Assembly (NCBI GenBank): GCA_003450815.1
Contig: DMES01000059.1
Span: 1-18,335 of the forward strand
DNA: 18,335 bases
Direction of reading: 5' to 3'
DNA from: Elusimicrobiota bacterium
Lineage (GTDB): Bacteria > Elusimicrobiota > Elusimicrobia > Elusimicrobiales > UBA9959
The notes under the pieces are model-generated. The model saw only the letters and a program-made list of their open reading frames with translations, ran no database searches and was not told the DNA's origin. This document shows positions 6,931-14,609 of the stretch, piece by piece. Each line of letters begins with the position of its first letter. Position 1 is the first letter of the stretch. Position numbers and translations under genes: made by a program.

Positions 6931-7712
6931 TGTATATCCCACCGCCTGGCTGAAACGATGAAACGCAGCAGGCGCAGCACTTCCCCCTGGCCTGATAGAA
7001 AATATCCAGCTTTTGAATCCGCTTTTCTCCCTACCCTTATAGTTATCCCTTTTTTCGCAAGCGCCAGAAACATGTCCTCGTCCGTAAGATCATCTCCCAC
7101 GGCCACGCCTAACGGACTCCCAAGCTTTTTAGATAATCGATTCAGCGCGGCGCCTTTATGGGTAGCCCCTCGGGGTAAAAGTTCAAATACTTTATGACCT
7201 CGCCGCCAATGCAATAACCCGCCATGCACAGACATAAGCGCCTTCATCCGGCCGAGGAATCCTCGTTTATATTCCACCTTGAGATTACGATAATGGACAC
7301 TGGCAGAAAACGTCTTGTTCTCCACAATTACGCCTGTGCCAGGCGGAAAGCGCTCCTGCATATCAGCGGCCATTCTGGCCACCAGATTCTGCACTTTTGC
7401 AGTCCCTGCGTCGCGCCAGGCAAAGCCGGGCCCTTTTATTTCTATCCCGTGATTGCCGCCATAATAAAGGTTCCGTAAACCGACCAGTCTGCGCACGCTT
7501 TTCAATGTCCGTCCGCTGAGTATAAACACTGAAACGCCATATAACGCCGACAACGCCTTCAAGGCGGACCTGAATTCCGGTTTCAGCCGGGCCTGGTCCG
7601 GGGTTTCCGCCAGCGCGGCCAATGTGCCGTCGAAATCCAGCGTCACCAGCAATCCGTGCGCGAAAGCGATATGCTTTGAAACCTCATCCGAGTTCTTCCA
7701 AAATAGTTTCAT
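6885..7712 (-). CDS. otsB: Trehalose-6-phosphate phosphatase
   Basis: HAD-superfamily phosphatase that dephosphorylates trehalose-6-phosphate, the second step of the OtsAB pathway, in the cytosol. Motif I is LDFDGTLA with nucleophile Asp26 and acid/base Asp28. Motif II is ILSGRT (Ser66). NHGIEI near 87-92 is the trehalose-phosphatase signature. Motif III is Lys174 (GHKVFELLP), and motif IV is VGDDLTDEDMF with Asp207, Asp208 and Asp211. At 275 residues it is complete. ATG 7712 lies one base past the otsA stop and the gene's 3' end overlaps the DUF5752 gene, so all are read as one transcript. The pairing with otsA fixes the assignment. Confidence 0.93.
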   Translation of the reverse strand: MKLFWKNSDEVSKHIAFAHGLLVTLDFDGTLAALAETPDQARLKPEFRSALKALSALYGVSVFILSGRTLKSVRRLVGLRNLYYGGNHGIEIKGPGFAWRDAGTAKVQNLVARMAADMQERFPPGTGVIVENKTFSASVHYRNLKVEYKRGFLGRMKALMSVHGGLLHWRRGHKVFELLPRGATHKGAALNRLSKKLGSPLGVAVGDDLTDEDMFLALAKKGITIRVGRKADSKAGYFLSGQGEVLRLLRFIVSARRWDIQWRKELWSHSNFARA

Positions 7713-7713
7713 G

Positions 7714-9969
7714 TTATATAATCGTAAGCTTAAAATCGTCCATCCTCAGCTTCATCAACTCCTCGGTCAGGTTAGCCGCCCACTTGTAAATGTTGTTTTC
7801 GTGGAGGTCCTGACGCATGTGGGTCATCCGTGCCTCCACCTCCGCTTTTGGCATAGTAAGTGAATAGTATATGGCGTCGGCCATCTGCTCAATATCATAG
7901 GGGTTTACTATCAGCGCGTCTTTAAGCTCCCGCGAAGCCCCGGCGAATCGGCTGAGTATCAGTACCCCGCGATGGTCATCGCTGGCCGCCACAAACTCCT
8001 TGGCCACCAGATTCATGCCGTCGTGCAGTGAAGTCACCATACACACATCGGCTATCTTGTAGAACTTTGTTATCTCCTTGTGGTCATGGTGTTTTTCCAG
8101 GAATACTATCGCTTTCCAGTCCTTAGCTTTAAACTTCCAATTCACTCTATCCACCTCAGCATGCAGTTCAGCCAGGAACCTATGGTATTGGGGAATGTGC
8201 GTGCGGCTGGGCGCACCCAACTGTACGAACGTAAATTTTTTTACATACTCCGGATATTTCTCAAGAAACCGGTCCACGGCCTTAACCCTTTCAAGCATAC
8301 CCTTGGTGTAATCAATGCGATCCACTCCCACACCCAGGAACTCGGCTTTTAGGCCCATCTCCTTGAGCACAGTTCTCATTTCAGGCTTTTGCCCTAAGGC
8401 TTTAGCGTCTTTATCGGGCCGCTGGAAGTCAACGCTGATGGGGAAAGGCTTCACCATCGTAGTATGCCCTTCTTTCTGCACGGAGAAATGCTCCCAATCT
8501 ATTCTAGATTCTATGGTGCGGTCTACCGTATCAAGGAAATTGTTGCAGTAGAACTGCGTCTGGAAGCCGATCAGATCTGCTCCAAGTAAGCCCATGACCA
8601 GCTCTTTCTGCCAGGGGCAGATGCCAAAGGTTTCAGGATTCGGCCAGGGTATGTGCCAGAAAACAGCCACGCGCGCGTCCGGCCGCGCCGCCTTTATCAG
8701 GCCGGGCAGCAGGGTAAAGTGATAATCCTGTATCAGTACGCATGGTTCCTTCACGTCCGTAATCTCTTCCAGCACGGTCTCGGCAAACTTCTTGTTAACT
8801 TCGTAGTAATACTTCCAATCTTCCTTCCTGAAAATGGGACGTATATGCGCTATATGACAAAGCGGCCAGATGCCTTCGTTGGAGAAGCCGTAATAATATC
8901 CGTCTTCCTCCTCTTTGCTGAGCGGCACGCGGCGCAAGGTATAAGCGGGCTCTTCCTGCGGCACTTTTATCCGGTTCTTATTGTCGGTGACCTCAAAGTC
9001 GGCCTCGCCGCTGCCATGCGCCACCCAGGTTCCGCCTGCGGCCTTCAGTATGGGGTCCAAGGCTGTCACAAGGCCGCCCGCTGGTATTATCGTGCGGATA
9101 TCCTTACCCTCTTTTATATGCATATAGGGCTCGCGGTTGGAAACCACGAAAAGAGGCCGCCCGTCCATCTTTATCCTTATGTGCTCTTTTAGGCGCTCCG
9201 GGGTCCACAGTGATTCCCCCTCTTGGCGCAGCCTGGCCTCGTTCTGGGCGGCGCGCCGGGCGGCCTGCAGGTTTGTGGCAAGCGTGGTGGCTTCTCTGGC
9301 TATCGGAGCGAAAATATCGCCCTTGATCGGAGGAACGTGCTCATGCGCATCACCCATACGGAGGTTTTTCATCCATTCGGCCATCTGGATAACCGGATCG
9401 ATCAGATTCCATCGTATCGTGAGCAGTGTGACCAGCGAGATAAGTATCATCTGCGCGAGCAGCCTTACTAGGGTGCGCTTCCAGATCTTGAAAAGGTCGT
9501 AATCTATATAGGAAACGTTCGTGAATATGATTATCCGCGCTATATCCCCTCCATCCAGCGTGACGGAGAGCGGATACAGGTACATCCTTTTGTCGGCCAT
9601 TGTATAAGTGCTGGCGCTATCCTGCGCGTCTTGCAGGAAGGCAGCTATCGCATCCTTATGCACAGCCAGCACCGGGGTTAAAGCTGACGAACTTACAAGG
9701 CGGGTGCCGGCCGAGTCATAGACCGCGACACCCTCAAGCTGTTTTTGCGACTGGAACTTGTCGGCCAGTCTTTGCACGCTGGCATAGTTTTTTGCCGCCA
9801 GATTGTGCCGGACGCTTTCCTTGAAACTTTCCGCCAGCAGGGCGGAGCGGGACAGGACTTCCTCGTAGAGTTTGGCCTTCTCCTGCCGCACATTAAAATA
9901 TGCGGAAATGATGGCGACGAAAACCACCACTATGATAAGTGAAACGATCAGTTTTAATGTGATGCGCAT
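7714..9969 (-). CDS. otsA: Membrane-anchored sensor-HAMP / trehalose-6-phosphate synthase fusion
   Basis: GT20 synthase making trehalose-6-phosphate from an NDP-glucose and glucose-6-phosphate, with an unusual N-terminal module. Residues 7-23 are a transmembrane helix, about 25-165 a predicted periplasmic domain, 167-187 a second helix, 188-240 a HAMP-like linker (DPVIQMAEW near 191), and 225-250 a coiled coil. The GT20 domain spans about 265-740 with all key motifs: VVSNRE (275-280), GGLVTAL (298-304), YYGFSNEGIWPL (359-370), QDYHFTLLPG (414-423), FWHIPWP (437-443), VDRIDYTKGM (549-558, Arg551 and Lys556), PSRT (587-590) and HDGMNLVAKEF (649-659). AAAGGGGA seven bases upstream supports ATG 9969. 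E. coli OtsA, about 475 residues, lacks the first 265. The architecture implies synthesis at the inner membrane, gated by an envelope signal (inference). Confidence 0.9.
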   Translation of the reverse strand: MRITLKLIVSLIIVVVFVAIISAYFNVRQEKAKLYEEVLSRSALLAESFKESVRHNLAAKNYASVQRLADKFQSQKQLEGVAVYDSAGTRLVSSSALTPVLAVHKDAIAAFLQDAQDSASTYTMADKRMYLYPLSVTLDGGDIARIIIFTNVSYIDYDLFKIWKRTLVRLLAQMILISLVTLLTIRWNLIDPVIQMAEWMKNLRMGDAHEHVPPIKGDIFAPIAREATTLATNLQAARRAAQNEARLRQEGESLWTPERLKEHIRIKMDGRPLFVVSNREPYMHIKEGKDIRTIIPAGGLVTALDPILKAAGGTWVAHGSGEADFEVTDNKNRIKVPQEEPAYTLRRVPLSKEEEDGYYYGFSNEGIWPLCHIAHIRPIFRKEDWKYYYEVNKKFAETVLEEITDVKEPCVLIQDYHFTLLPGLIKAARPDARVAVFWHIPWPNPETFGICPWQKELVMGLLGADLIGFQTQFYCNNFLDTVDRTIESRIDWEHFSVQKEGHTTMVKPFPISVDFQRPDKDAKALGQKPEMRTVLKEMGLKAEFLGVGVDRIDYTKGMLERVKAVDRFLEKYPEYVKKFTFVQLGAPSRTHIPQYHRFLAELHAEVDRVNWKFKAKDWKAIVFLEKHHDHKEITKFYKIADVCMVTSLHDGMNLVAKEFVAASDDHRGVLILSRFAGASRELKDALIVNPYDIEQMADAIYYSLTMPKAEVEARMTHMRQDLHENNIYKWAANLTEELMKLRMDDFKLTII

Positions 9970-9981
9970 AACTATTCCCCT

Positions 9982-10176
9982 TTAATATGCGACCAGAAAC
10001 GCGATAAAACATGCGGTCAAAAGCGCCAATCCCGGAGGCACTGCTATTTCCGCCAATTCGCGGCTTTTTATATCCAGCTTTGCGGCGCTTATGTTATTGG
10101 GGATGTTGTCCGGAATCAGCATCCCGCCGGACATAAGCAAGCTTAATAGTATAGAAAGAATCTGGGCTGTTGTCAT
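9982..10176 (-). CDS. Possible small membrane protein upstream of otsA, 64 aa
   Basis: A 64-codon frame ending 12 bases before the otsA start. Two hydrophobic segments (residues 4-20 and 46-63) flank a short polar stretch (PDNIPNNISAAKLDIKSRELAE), a helical hairpin topology. No family is recognised and there is no clear ribosome site before ATG 10176, so it may not be expressed. If real, it is the first gene of the trehalose operon and could interact with the membrane module of the synthase. Confidence 0.35.
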   Translation of the reverse strand: MTTAQILSILLSLLMSGGMLIPDNIPNNISAAKLDIKSRELAEIAVPPGLALLTACFIAFLVAY

Positions 10177-10336
10177 GGACTGACAGGACTGGCGGTATCT
10201 CAGCGGCGGCCTGAGTGGCGTTATCCAGCACTGCCAAAGTCGTTTCCCTAACTGCTAAATTATGGCTTTTGCTAAATTGACAATATCCCTCAGGGAAAAC
10301 CCCCTTCCCATCCCTTGTGATTGGTTGAGCCCGTTT

Positions 10337-10876
10337 TTATTTCGGCCTAACTTTTGTGTCGGCTTTTCTGTTCTTAGCCCAGCATATTTCAGTTTCGTCT
10401 TCGCATACCGGCTTTTCTTCTCCGTACGAAATGGTTCCGATGGAGGATTCAGGCATTCCTAAGCGGGTATAATAGTCACGGACTTCCTTAGCTCTTTTCT
10501 GGCCCAGTGCCAGATTGTATTCCACAGTCCCTCGGTTGTCGCAATGTCCCTCGACCAATACAATCCAGTCTTTATGGGCTTTGAGAGTTTCCGCATTCTT
10601 TTGCAATGTTTTGCGGGTTTCTTCGGAAAGACCATACTTGTCAAAGTCAAAATAAACGGGTTGTATAACCTCATGGGAGACAAATTCGCCGCCGCGTATA
10701 TTCCCTTCGGACCCCTGCGCATCGCTGCCCTGTATGTCCAGCAACGGGTCGGCGGCGATATCGGTGGTCATGCTGGTTGTTGAACCGGTATTCTTCAAGT
10801 TTTTTTTGCTGCAGGAAGTGCCAGATAAAACCACAAACGCCATCAGTAGGCATACAATTGCCGCTCTAATGTTCAT
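10337..10876 (-). CDS. pal: Pal/OmpA-family peptidoglycan-associated lipoprotein
   Basis: Outer-membrane lipoprotein that binds diaminopimelate in peptidoglycan and ties the outer membrane to the wall, normally with Tol proteins (none seen here). The signal peptide ends in LSGTS-Cys22, a usable but imperfect lipobox with Gly at -3. A low-complexity linker (23-70) leads to the OmpA-like domain: VYFDFDKYGL (74-83), GHCDNRGTVEYN (110-121, Asp113), ALGQKRAKEV (123-132, Arg128), SYGEEKP and WAKNRKAD. An insertion with two cysteines (VCEDETEIC) precedes the last motif, as I recall in some non-enteric Pal proteins. GGAGG eight bases before ATG 10876 supports the start. Its maturation would need the Lgt encoded at 1928-2725. 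Confidence 0.88.
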   Translation of the reverse strand: MNIRAAIVCLLMAFVVLSGTSCSKKNLKNTGSTTSMTTDIAADPLLDIQGSDAQGSEGNIRGGEFVSHEVIQPVYFDFDKYGLSEETRKTLQKNAETLKAHKDWIVLVEGHCDNRGTVEYNLALGQKRAKEVRDYYTRLGMPESSIGTISYGEEKPVCEDETEICWAKNRKADTKVRPK

Positions 10877-10925
10877 GTTATGAGCCTCCGGTTATATATT
10901 TTAATACTCAATTGCATATTGGAAA

Positions 10926-12185
10926 TCAGAACGCCGAGGGCAAAAGTTCGTGTGCTGCAGTCATGAAGCCGGTTTTATTCCTTGCAGCCACTCCGGTGCT
11001 CGAACGGCGCTTTAATTTTAGAAAATTAACAAAACGTCCGGTTTCCTTGATCCTGAAGTCCAGATGGGGGCCGGTTGAAAGGCCGGTCGAACCTACATAT
11101 GCGATAAGCTCGCCCTGTTTTACCCTTTTCCCAACACGTATTCCCTTGGCAAAGCGACTAAGATGGCCATAGGTCGTGACATAGCCTTTAGCATGGCGTA
11201 TTTCAACATACCTGCCGAAGCCGCCTCTCCATGCCGCAAAAGTCACCGTTCCGTCCGCAACGGCAGACACAGGTGTACCACTCGGCGCGGCGTAGTCTAT
11301 CCCCAAGTGAGAACGTACTATTTTGAGAATTGGATGTCGGCGTGCCTGGCTGAAATAGGAGGAGATTCTCCGATATTGGAGCGGGGCGCGCAGAAAAAAG
11401 CTGTGCATGGAATCCCCCTTCTCATCGTAATATCCGCCCTTAAAATCAAAAGCCGCTTTTCTGCCGGTTTCATGGCCGTTATAAAGTCCTGCCAGTATCC
11501 TGCGGGTGACCACCTTTCCTGATGGCGTAACCATGGATTCATAAACAACTTCGAACCTGTCACCATCGCGCACTTCTGTAAGGAAATCGACTGACCAACA
11601 AAAAATATCCGCGAAATCCAAAACAACAGCCGCCGCCACTCCCTGGGCATTCATGGATTCCCAGAGGGAAGATCCAATGGTTCCGCTGGAGCGGGAGATC
11701 ACAGCGGACACTTTTACCGGCTTGACCGAGTTGGAAAAAGAACCGTCCGGTTTTCGAAAAGCGAAATAATGTTTCAGGTCCTTCTGGATATACATGTACT
11801 TAAAGGTCCCTGCGGTCGAAAAAACGATGAAGTATTCGTCTTCGGGTGTGAGTCGGCGGAGATTTAGGTTCTTGCGCAGCGCCGCCGATACCCCGACAGC
11901 TTCACCTGGCGAAAGCTTATTGGAATCAAGTATTGCCCCCAAGCTGGAAGATATCGTTCCACTTGAAACTTTCAGAGGACTTTCAAATACGGTGTTTGAA
12001 GCGTTCCTGCTGGCTAGGATGTCATAGATAATTAACACCAAAAAAACTGATGCGCAGAGTGTTAACGTAAATGCTGCCCAACGTGTATTCCAGCCGGAAT
12101 CCCGATTTGAAGACTTTGCGTAACCAAGCCCCGGATGTGGCCGACCCGTTAAATTGTGCCGATGGTAATTAGGCCACATGCTCAT
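10926..12185 (-). CDS. M23 (LytM/LysM-type) envelope metallopeptidase
   Basis: Membrane-anchored peptidoglycan hydrolase of the M23 family, or a scaffold of that fold. An N-terminal cytoplasmic stretch of about 35 residues leads to one transmembrane helix (ALTLTLCASVFLVLIIYDIL-like, about 40-57), then a periplasmic region of about 215 residues related to MepM-type peptidases. The LytM domain follows: RSHLGIDYAAPSGTPV (His293, Asp297), TYGHLSRFAKG (His341) and GPHLDFRI (His374). The usual HxH second zinc-side histidine is Asp376 here; Asp can bind zinc, so activity is possible but not assured. I chose ATG 12185; in-frame GTG 12194 and ATG 12179 are alternatives and none has a strong ribosome site. 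It lies 49 bases before the Pal gene in the same direction. Confidence 0.85.
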   Translation of the reverse strand: MSMWPNYHRHNLTGRPHPGLGYAKSSNRDSGWNTRWAAFTLTLCASVFLVLIIYDILASRNASNTVFESPLKVSSGTISSSLGAILDSNKLSPGEAVGVSAALRKNLNLRRLTPEDEYFIVFSTAGTFKYMYIQKDLKHYFAFRKPDGSFSNSVKPVKVSAVISRSSGTIGSSLWESMNAQGVAAAVVLDFADIFCWSVDFLTEVRDGDRFEVVYESMVTPSGKVVTRRILAGLYNGHETGRKAAFDFKGGYYDEKGDSMHSFFLRAPLQYRRISSYFSQARRHPILKIVRSHLGIDYAAPSGTPVSAVADGTVTFAAWRGGFGRYVEIRHAKGYVTTYGHLSRFAKGIRVGKRVKQGELIAYVGSTGLSTGPHLDFRIKETGRFVNFLKLKRRSSTGVAARNKTGFMTAAHELLPSAF

Positions 12186-12251
12186 AAACACCACTGTTCT
12201 GGTCTACGCTTCGTTATCAGCATCATAAGTCTTTTGCGGCGGCAAAATTCA

Positions 12252-12665
12252 CTAAAAAGTGTAATCCCCTGCGGCTTCCGGCTGATAATGTATTTTTATA
12301 AGCCGAATGCGCCGGATTCTGTATGGGTCTTCCCATTTAATGGCGTCTCCCTGGGAATAGCCCAGGATAGCGGTTCCCATCGGGGAAAGTACCGACAACT
12401 TCCCTTGTTCGATACTCGCATCATCCGGAAAAACAAGGTTGATCAGTATTTCCTTGTTGGTGTCCAAGTCCTTCAACTGGACACGGGAATTCATGGTGAC
12501 AACATCGGGTCTGATCTTGCGTGAGTCCACAATCTTCCCCTTGCGGACTTTTTCACCCAGAACCTGCCAATTATTTCGGTCGCGCGAATCTATTGTATCG
12601 TTTGAGAAAAGATATTTGCTGATCCGTTCAGCATTCAGCCTTGTAAAGCATGGAATTTTGTCCAT
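12252..12665 (-). CDS. rnk: Rnk-like GreA/GreB C-terminal domain protein
   Basis: 137-residue protein matching Rnk, the regulator of nucleoside diphosphate kinase, which has a short N-terminal helical part and a GreA/GreB-type FKBP-like C-terminal domain and binds RNA polymerase. The C-terminal signature is clear: VVTMNSRVQLKDLDT, LVFPDDASIEQGKLSVLSP and GTAILGYSQGDAIKWE. The length equals that of E. coli Rnk (136). The N-terminal part is too short for the Gre coiled coil that delivers catalytic acids, so transcript cleavage is not expected. ATG 12665 overlaps the stop of the SH3b gene as TAATG, so it is coupled to it. The link between an SH3b wall protein and an RNA-polymerase-binding protein is unexplained. 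Confidence 0.85.
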   Translation of the reverse strand: MDKIPCFTRLNAERISKYLFSNDTIDSRDRNNWQVLGEKVRKGKIVDSRKIRPDVVTMNSRVQLKDLDTNKEILINLVFPDDASIEQGKLSVLSPMGTAILGYSQGDAIKWEDPYRIRRIRLIKIHYQPEAAGDYTF

Positions 12666-13129
12666 TATAAATCATCTGCCTCTGGATCCATGTTTCCCCA
12701 CACAAGTTTTATAAAAATCCAGCCTTCTATTTCCCCATCCGAAACTTTGAGCCAGTCGCCGTTTCTCTCTATCGCCCTAAAGGGATATTCGCGATCTACA
12801 CTCGCTGCTACCTCATAATCAAGTCCGGGGCCTGTGCGAATATTGGCATACTTGCCTATAACAATGACAGCGGGTGTTTCTGAAAGTACGGACCTATGAA
12901 GCCAGCCGGTGTCTCCGACAAAATCTTTGACATAAGCCCACTCCCCGCTCCACTCCTGCACTTCAAACGGGGTAAAACGCCACGCCTGCCAGAGCGCAGG
13001 ATTCTCCGCACCGGGACCTTCCCGGACATTAGCCTTCTCCGTAGAAACACTCATGATCTCCGCAGCTGCGGCTGTTGCGAGAAACAACGCCACGCCCGCT
13101 AGGACAGCAGTGACCCTGTGATATCTCAT
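12665..13129 (-). CDS. Secreted protein with two bacterial SH3 domains
   Basis: Periplasmic 154-residue protein. I chose ATG 13129 because it gives a textbook signal peptide (MRYHRV, hydrophobic core, then ATAAAA-E). Frames starting at 13165 or 13195 would bury that signal behind extra residues and have no ribosome site. GGTGGAG lies just upstream, although very close to the ATG. Two SH3b repeats follow: VSTEKANVREGPG...GDTGWLHRSVL and VIGKYANIRTGPG...GEIEGWIFIKLVW. Both carry the N(V/I)R-GPG and GW(L/I) signatures of SH3_3/YgiM-like wall-binding domains. It is the first gene of a two-gene unit with rnk, divergent from the LysR gene, with only about 110 bases between them. Confidence 0.82.
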   Translation of the reverse strand: MRYHRVTAVLAGVALFLATAAAAEIMSVSTEKANVREGPGAENPALWQAWRFTPFEVQEWSGEWAYVKDFVGDTGWLHRSVLSETPAVIVIGKYANIRTGPGLDYEVAASVDREYPFRAIERNGDWLKVSDGEIEGWIFIKLVWGNMDPEADDL

Positions 13130-13205
13130 ACTCCACCCGGCTGCCCGTTTTAAAATTGTAGACATAGTATATAGTGTATAATATGGCTTTGACATTTATA
13201 TAACT

Positions 13206-13211
13206 TATAAT
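13206..13211 (+). promoter_or_regulatory. Candidate -10 element of the LysR gene
   Basis: A perfect TATAAT sits 27 bases before the LysR start, in the intergenic region shared with the divergent SH3b gene. A TTGACA at 13189-13194 is only 11 bases away, too close to be its -35 partner, so the call rests on the -10 hexamer alone. Confidence 0.35.
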
Positions 13212-13237
13212 ATCAATGATTTTGATTTAGATAAGCA

Positions 13238-14143
13238 ATGATACCAGTCAACTACCACCATCTGTACTATTTCTGGATAATCGCCAAAACCGGGCGCATC
13301 GGAGCGGCTAGCCGGAAACTTTATCTGGCCCAGCCCACATTAAGCCTTCAAATGAAGCAATTGGAACAGTCGCTGGGGAACCGGCTTTTTGATCGCAACC
13401 GTAAAGGCGTAAAATTGACCCCCGAGGGCAGAATCGCCTTCGACTACTGCGAGCGGATATTTTCGCAGGGAGCCGAACTGGTCGCCGCCCTGCAGCCGGA
13501 TCAAGCGCATAAACCCGCCATCATGCGTCTTGGAGTCGCGGGATCTATCTCCCGCCATGTCGTATTGCAGATACTGGAGTATACCCATAAGATAAACCGA
13601 CATATCCGCATCAGCATACTTGGAGGCCCATTCGACAATCTCCGCGAGCAATTGGAAAAACACCGGCTGGACCTGGTTGTATCAAACACTGATTTTTCCT
13701 CGCAAATGGGCGTGGAATTTAGAAGCCGGCTGGCAGGCGCCATCCCTATTTATTTCATGGCCATCCCAAGTCTCAAGGCCAGAGTCGCGCACTTTCCGTC
13801 AGACCTTTCCCAAATCCCCATCCTCCTCATGGCGCCCGAGAATCCTGCACGTAAAGATGTAGACCTGTTTTTATGCCGTCATAAGATTTCAGCATCTGTG
13901 GCGACGGAGATAGAAGACAGCGAACTTATCCGTTTCCTAGCCCTGCGGGGCCAGGGGGTGGCGACTATGGATGCTTTGACCGCCAGAGAGGATATTAAGT
14001 CCCGGCGACTGATGAGGCTGCACAGGAAGGATGTGGGCATAAAACAAAATGTTTGGTTTGTATGCGGCAGGCACCCCAAACCCAACCCGATGTTGCGGCG
14101 GATCATCCAGGGCCTTATGGAAAAGTTCACTATCCGGGTATAA
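13238..14143 (+). CDS. LysR-family transcriptional regulator, NhaR-like
   Basis: 301-residue LysR regulator. The winged helix-turn-helix occupies residues 5-62, opening with NYHHLYYFW, a variant typical of NhaR (the sodium/proton antiporter regulator), followed by AASRKLYLAQPTLSLQMKQLEQSLG and LF-RNRKGVKLTPEGR. Residues about 90-295 form the substrate-binding-like effector domain. NhaR proteins activate nhaA and envelope genes in enterics, but no antiporter is present here, so the target is unknown. LysR genes often regulate divergent neighbours, which would be the SH3b-rnk unit. A TATAAT at 13206-13211 lies 27 bases before ATG 13238. No ribosome site is evident, so the leader may be short or the transcript nearly leaderless. 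Confidence 0.88.
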   Translation: MIPVNYHHLYYFWIIAKTGRIGAASRKLYLAQPTLSLQMKQLEQSLGNRLFDRNRKGVKLTPEGRIAFDYCERIFSQGAELVAALQPDQAHKPAIMRLGVAGSISRHVVLQILEYTHKINRHIRISILGGPFDNLREQLEKHRLDLVVSNTDFSSQMGVEFRSRLAGAIPIYFMAIPSLKARVAHFPSDLSQIPILLMAPENPARKDVDLFLCRHKISASVATEIEDSELIRFLALRGQGVATMDALTAREDIKSRRLMRLHRKDVGIKQNVWFVCGRHPKPNPMLRRIIQGLMEKFTIRV

Positions 14144-14309
14144 CGCCGCCACAAATCGCTTTGACATGTAAATATTCATTCCTCTTTATCCGGCAGCCTT
14201 TTCTCTTCAACCAATAAATCCGTGCTCGGATATTCGCTTTCACATCTTTCCCCCTACGGGATGCGCTGGCCTGGCACTTTGCCTCGCAAGCCAAACCTAC
14301 GGCCGACAT

Positions 14310-14346
14310 TTCGAATCCCGCCGACCTCTAAGTCACGGGATTCGAA
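14310..14346. repeat. Perfect 11-bp inverted repeat
   Basis: TTCGAATCCCG (14310-14320) and CGGGATTCGAA (14336-14346) are exact reverse complements around a 15-base spacer. The arms contain the TTCGAAT heptamer of tRNA T-loops, but flanking bases do not form a T-stem on either strand. On the plus strand it is followed by CTTTT, so it could be a weak terminator for the LysR gene. An integration-site remnant is another possibility. Confidence 0.6.
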
Positions 14347-14519
14347 CTTTTGGGTATTTGGCGGGGTTACAGGCCGACCGGGACGCAGGAAATGAACTTT
14401 TCGCCGTCAATTCCTATCTCCCAGAAGAGGCCTAAAGTGAACTCAAAGGCGGGTAGCAAGCAGTTTTTACCAATGAAGGAAGCGAATGAAGTTTTGTCTT
14501 TTGGGGGGTGTCGACCCCG

Positions 14520-14561
14520 CCATAAAAAAGCCAGCCCAAAAAAGGGTTGGCTTTTTTATGG
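14520..14561. terminator. Bidirectional intrinsic terminator
   Basis: CCATAAAAAAGCCAGCCC (14520-14537) pairs with GGGTTGGCTTTTTTATGG (14544-14561) across a 6-A loop. This gives an 18-bp stem with one G-T wobble and T6 on the 3' side in either direction. It lies 49 bases past the stop of the minus-strand nuclease-helicase gene, where it would end the defence operon, and it also blocks plus-strand read-through from the LysR side. Confidence 0.9.
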
Positions 14562-14609
14562 CCCGAACTACAAGGGTCAAGCGCGGAAGTCCGGAATTAT
14601 TACTGCTAT

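Larger units (their letters stand above)
14144..14609. other. 466-base region without a credible gene
   Basis: This stretch lies between the LysR stop and the nuclease-helicase stop. It holds a perfect 11-bp inverted repeat (14310-14346) and a strong bidirectional terminator (14520-14561). The only sizeable frame (14350-14613, plus) reads straight through the terminator, has no ribosome site and makes no recognisable protein. No RNA gene could be folded by eye. The region marks the border between the core-like block and the defence operon. Confidence 0.6.

Noticed and set aside
8653..9192. 179-codon plus-strand frame
   Set aside because: Antisense to the catalytic part of the trehalose-6-phosphate synthase; its composition is explained by the opposite-strand codons.
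14300..14350. tRNA-like sequence with TTCGAAT loops
   Set aside because: Bases beside each heptamer do not pair as a T-stem on either strand and no anticodon or D arm is present.
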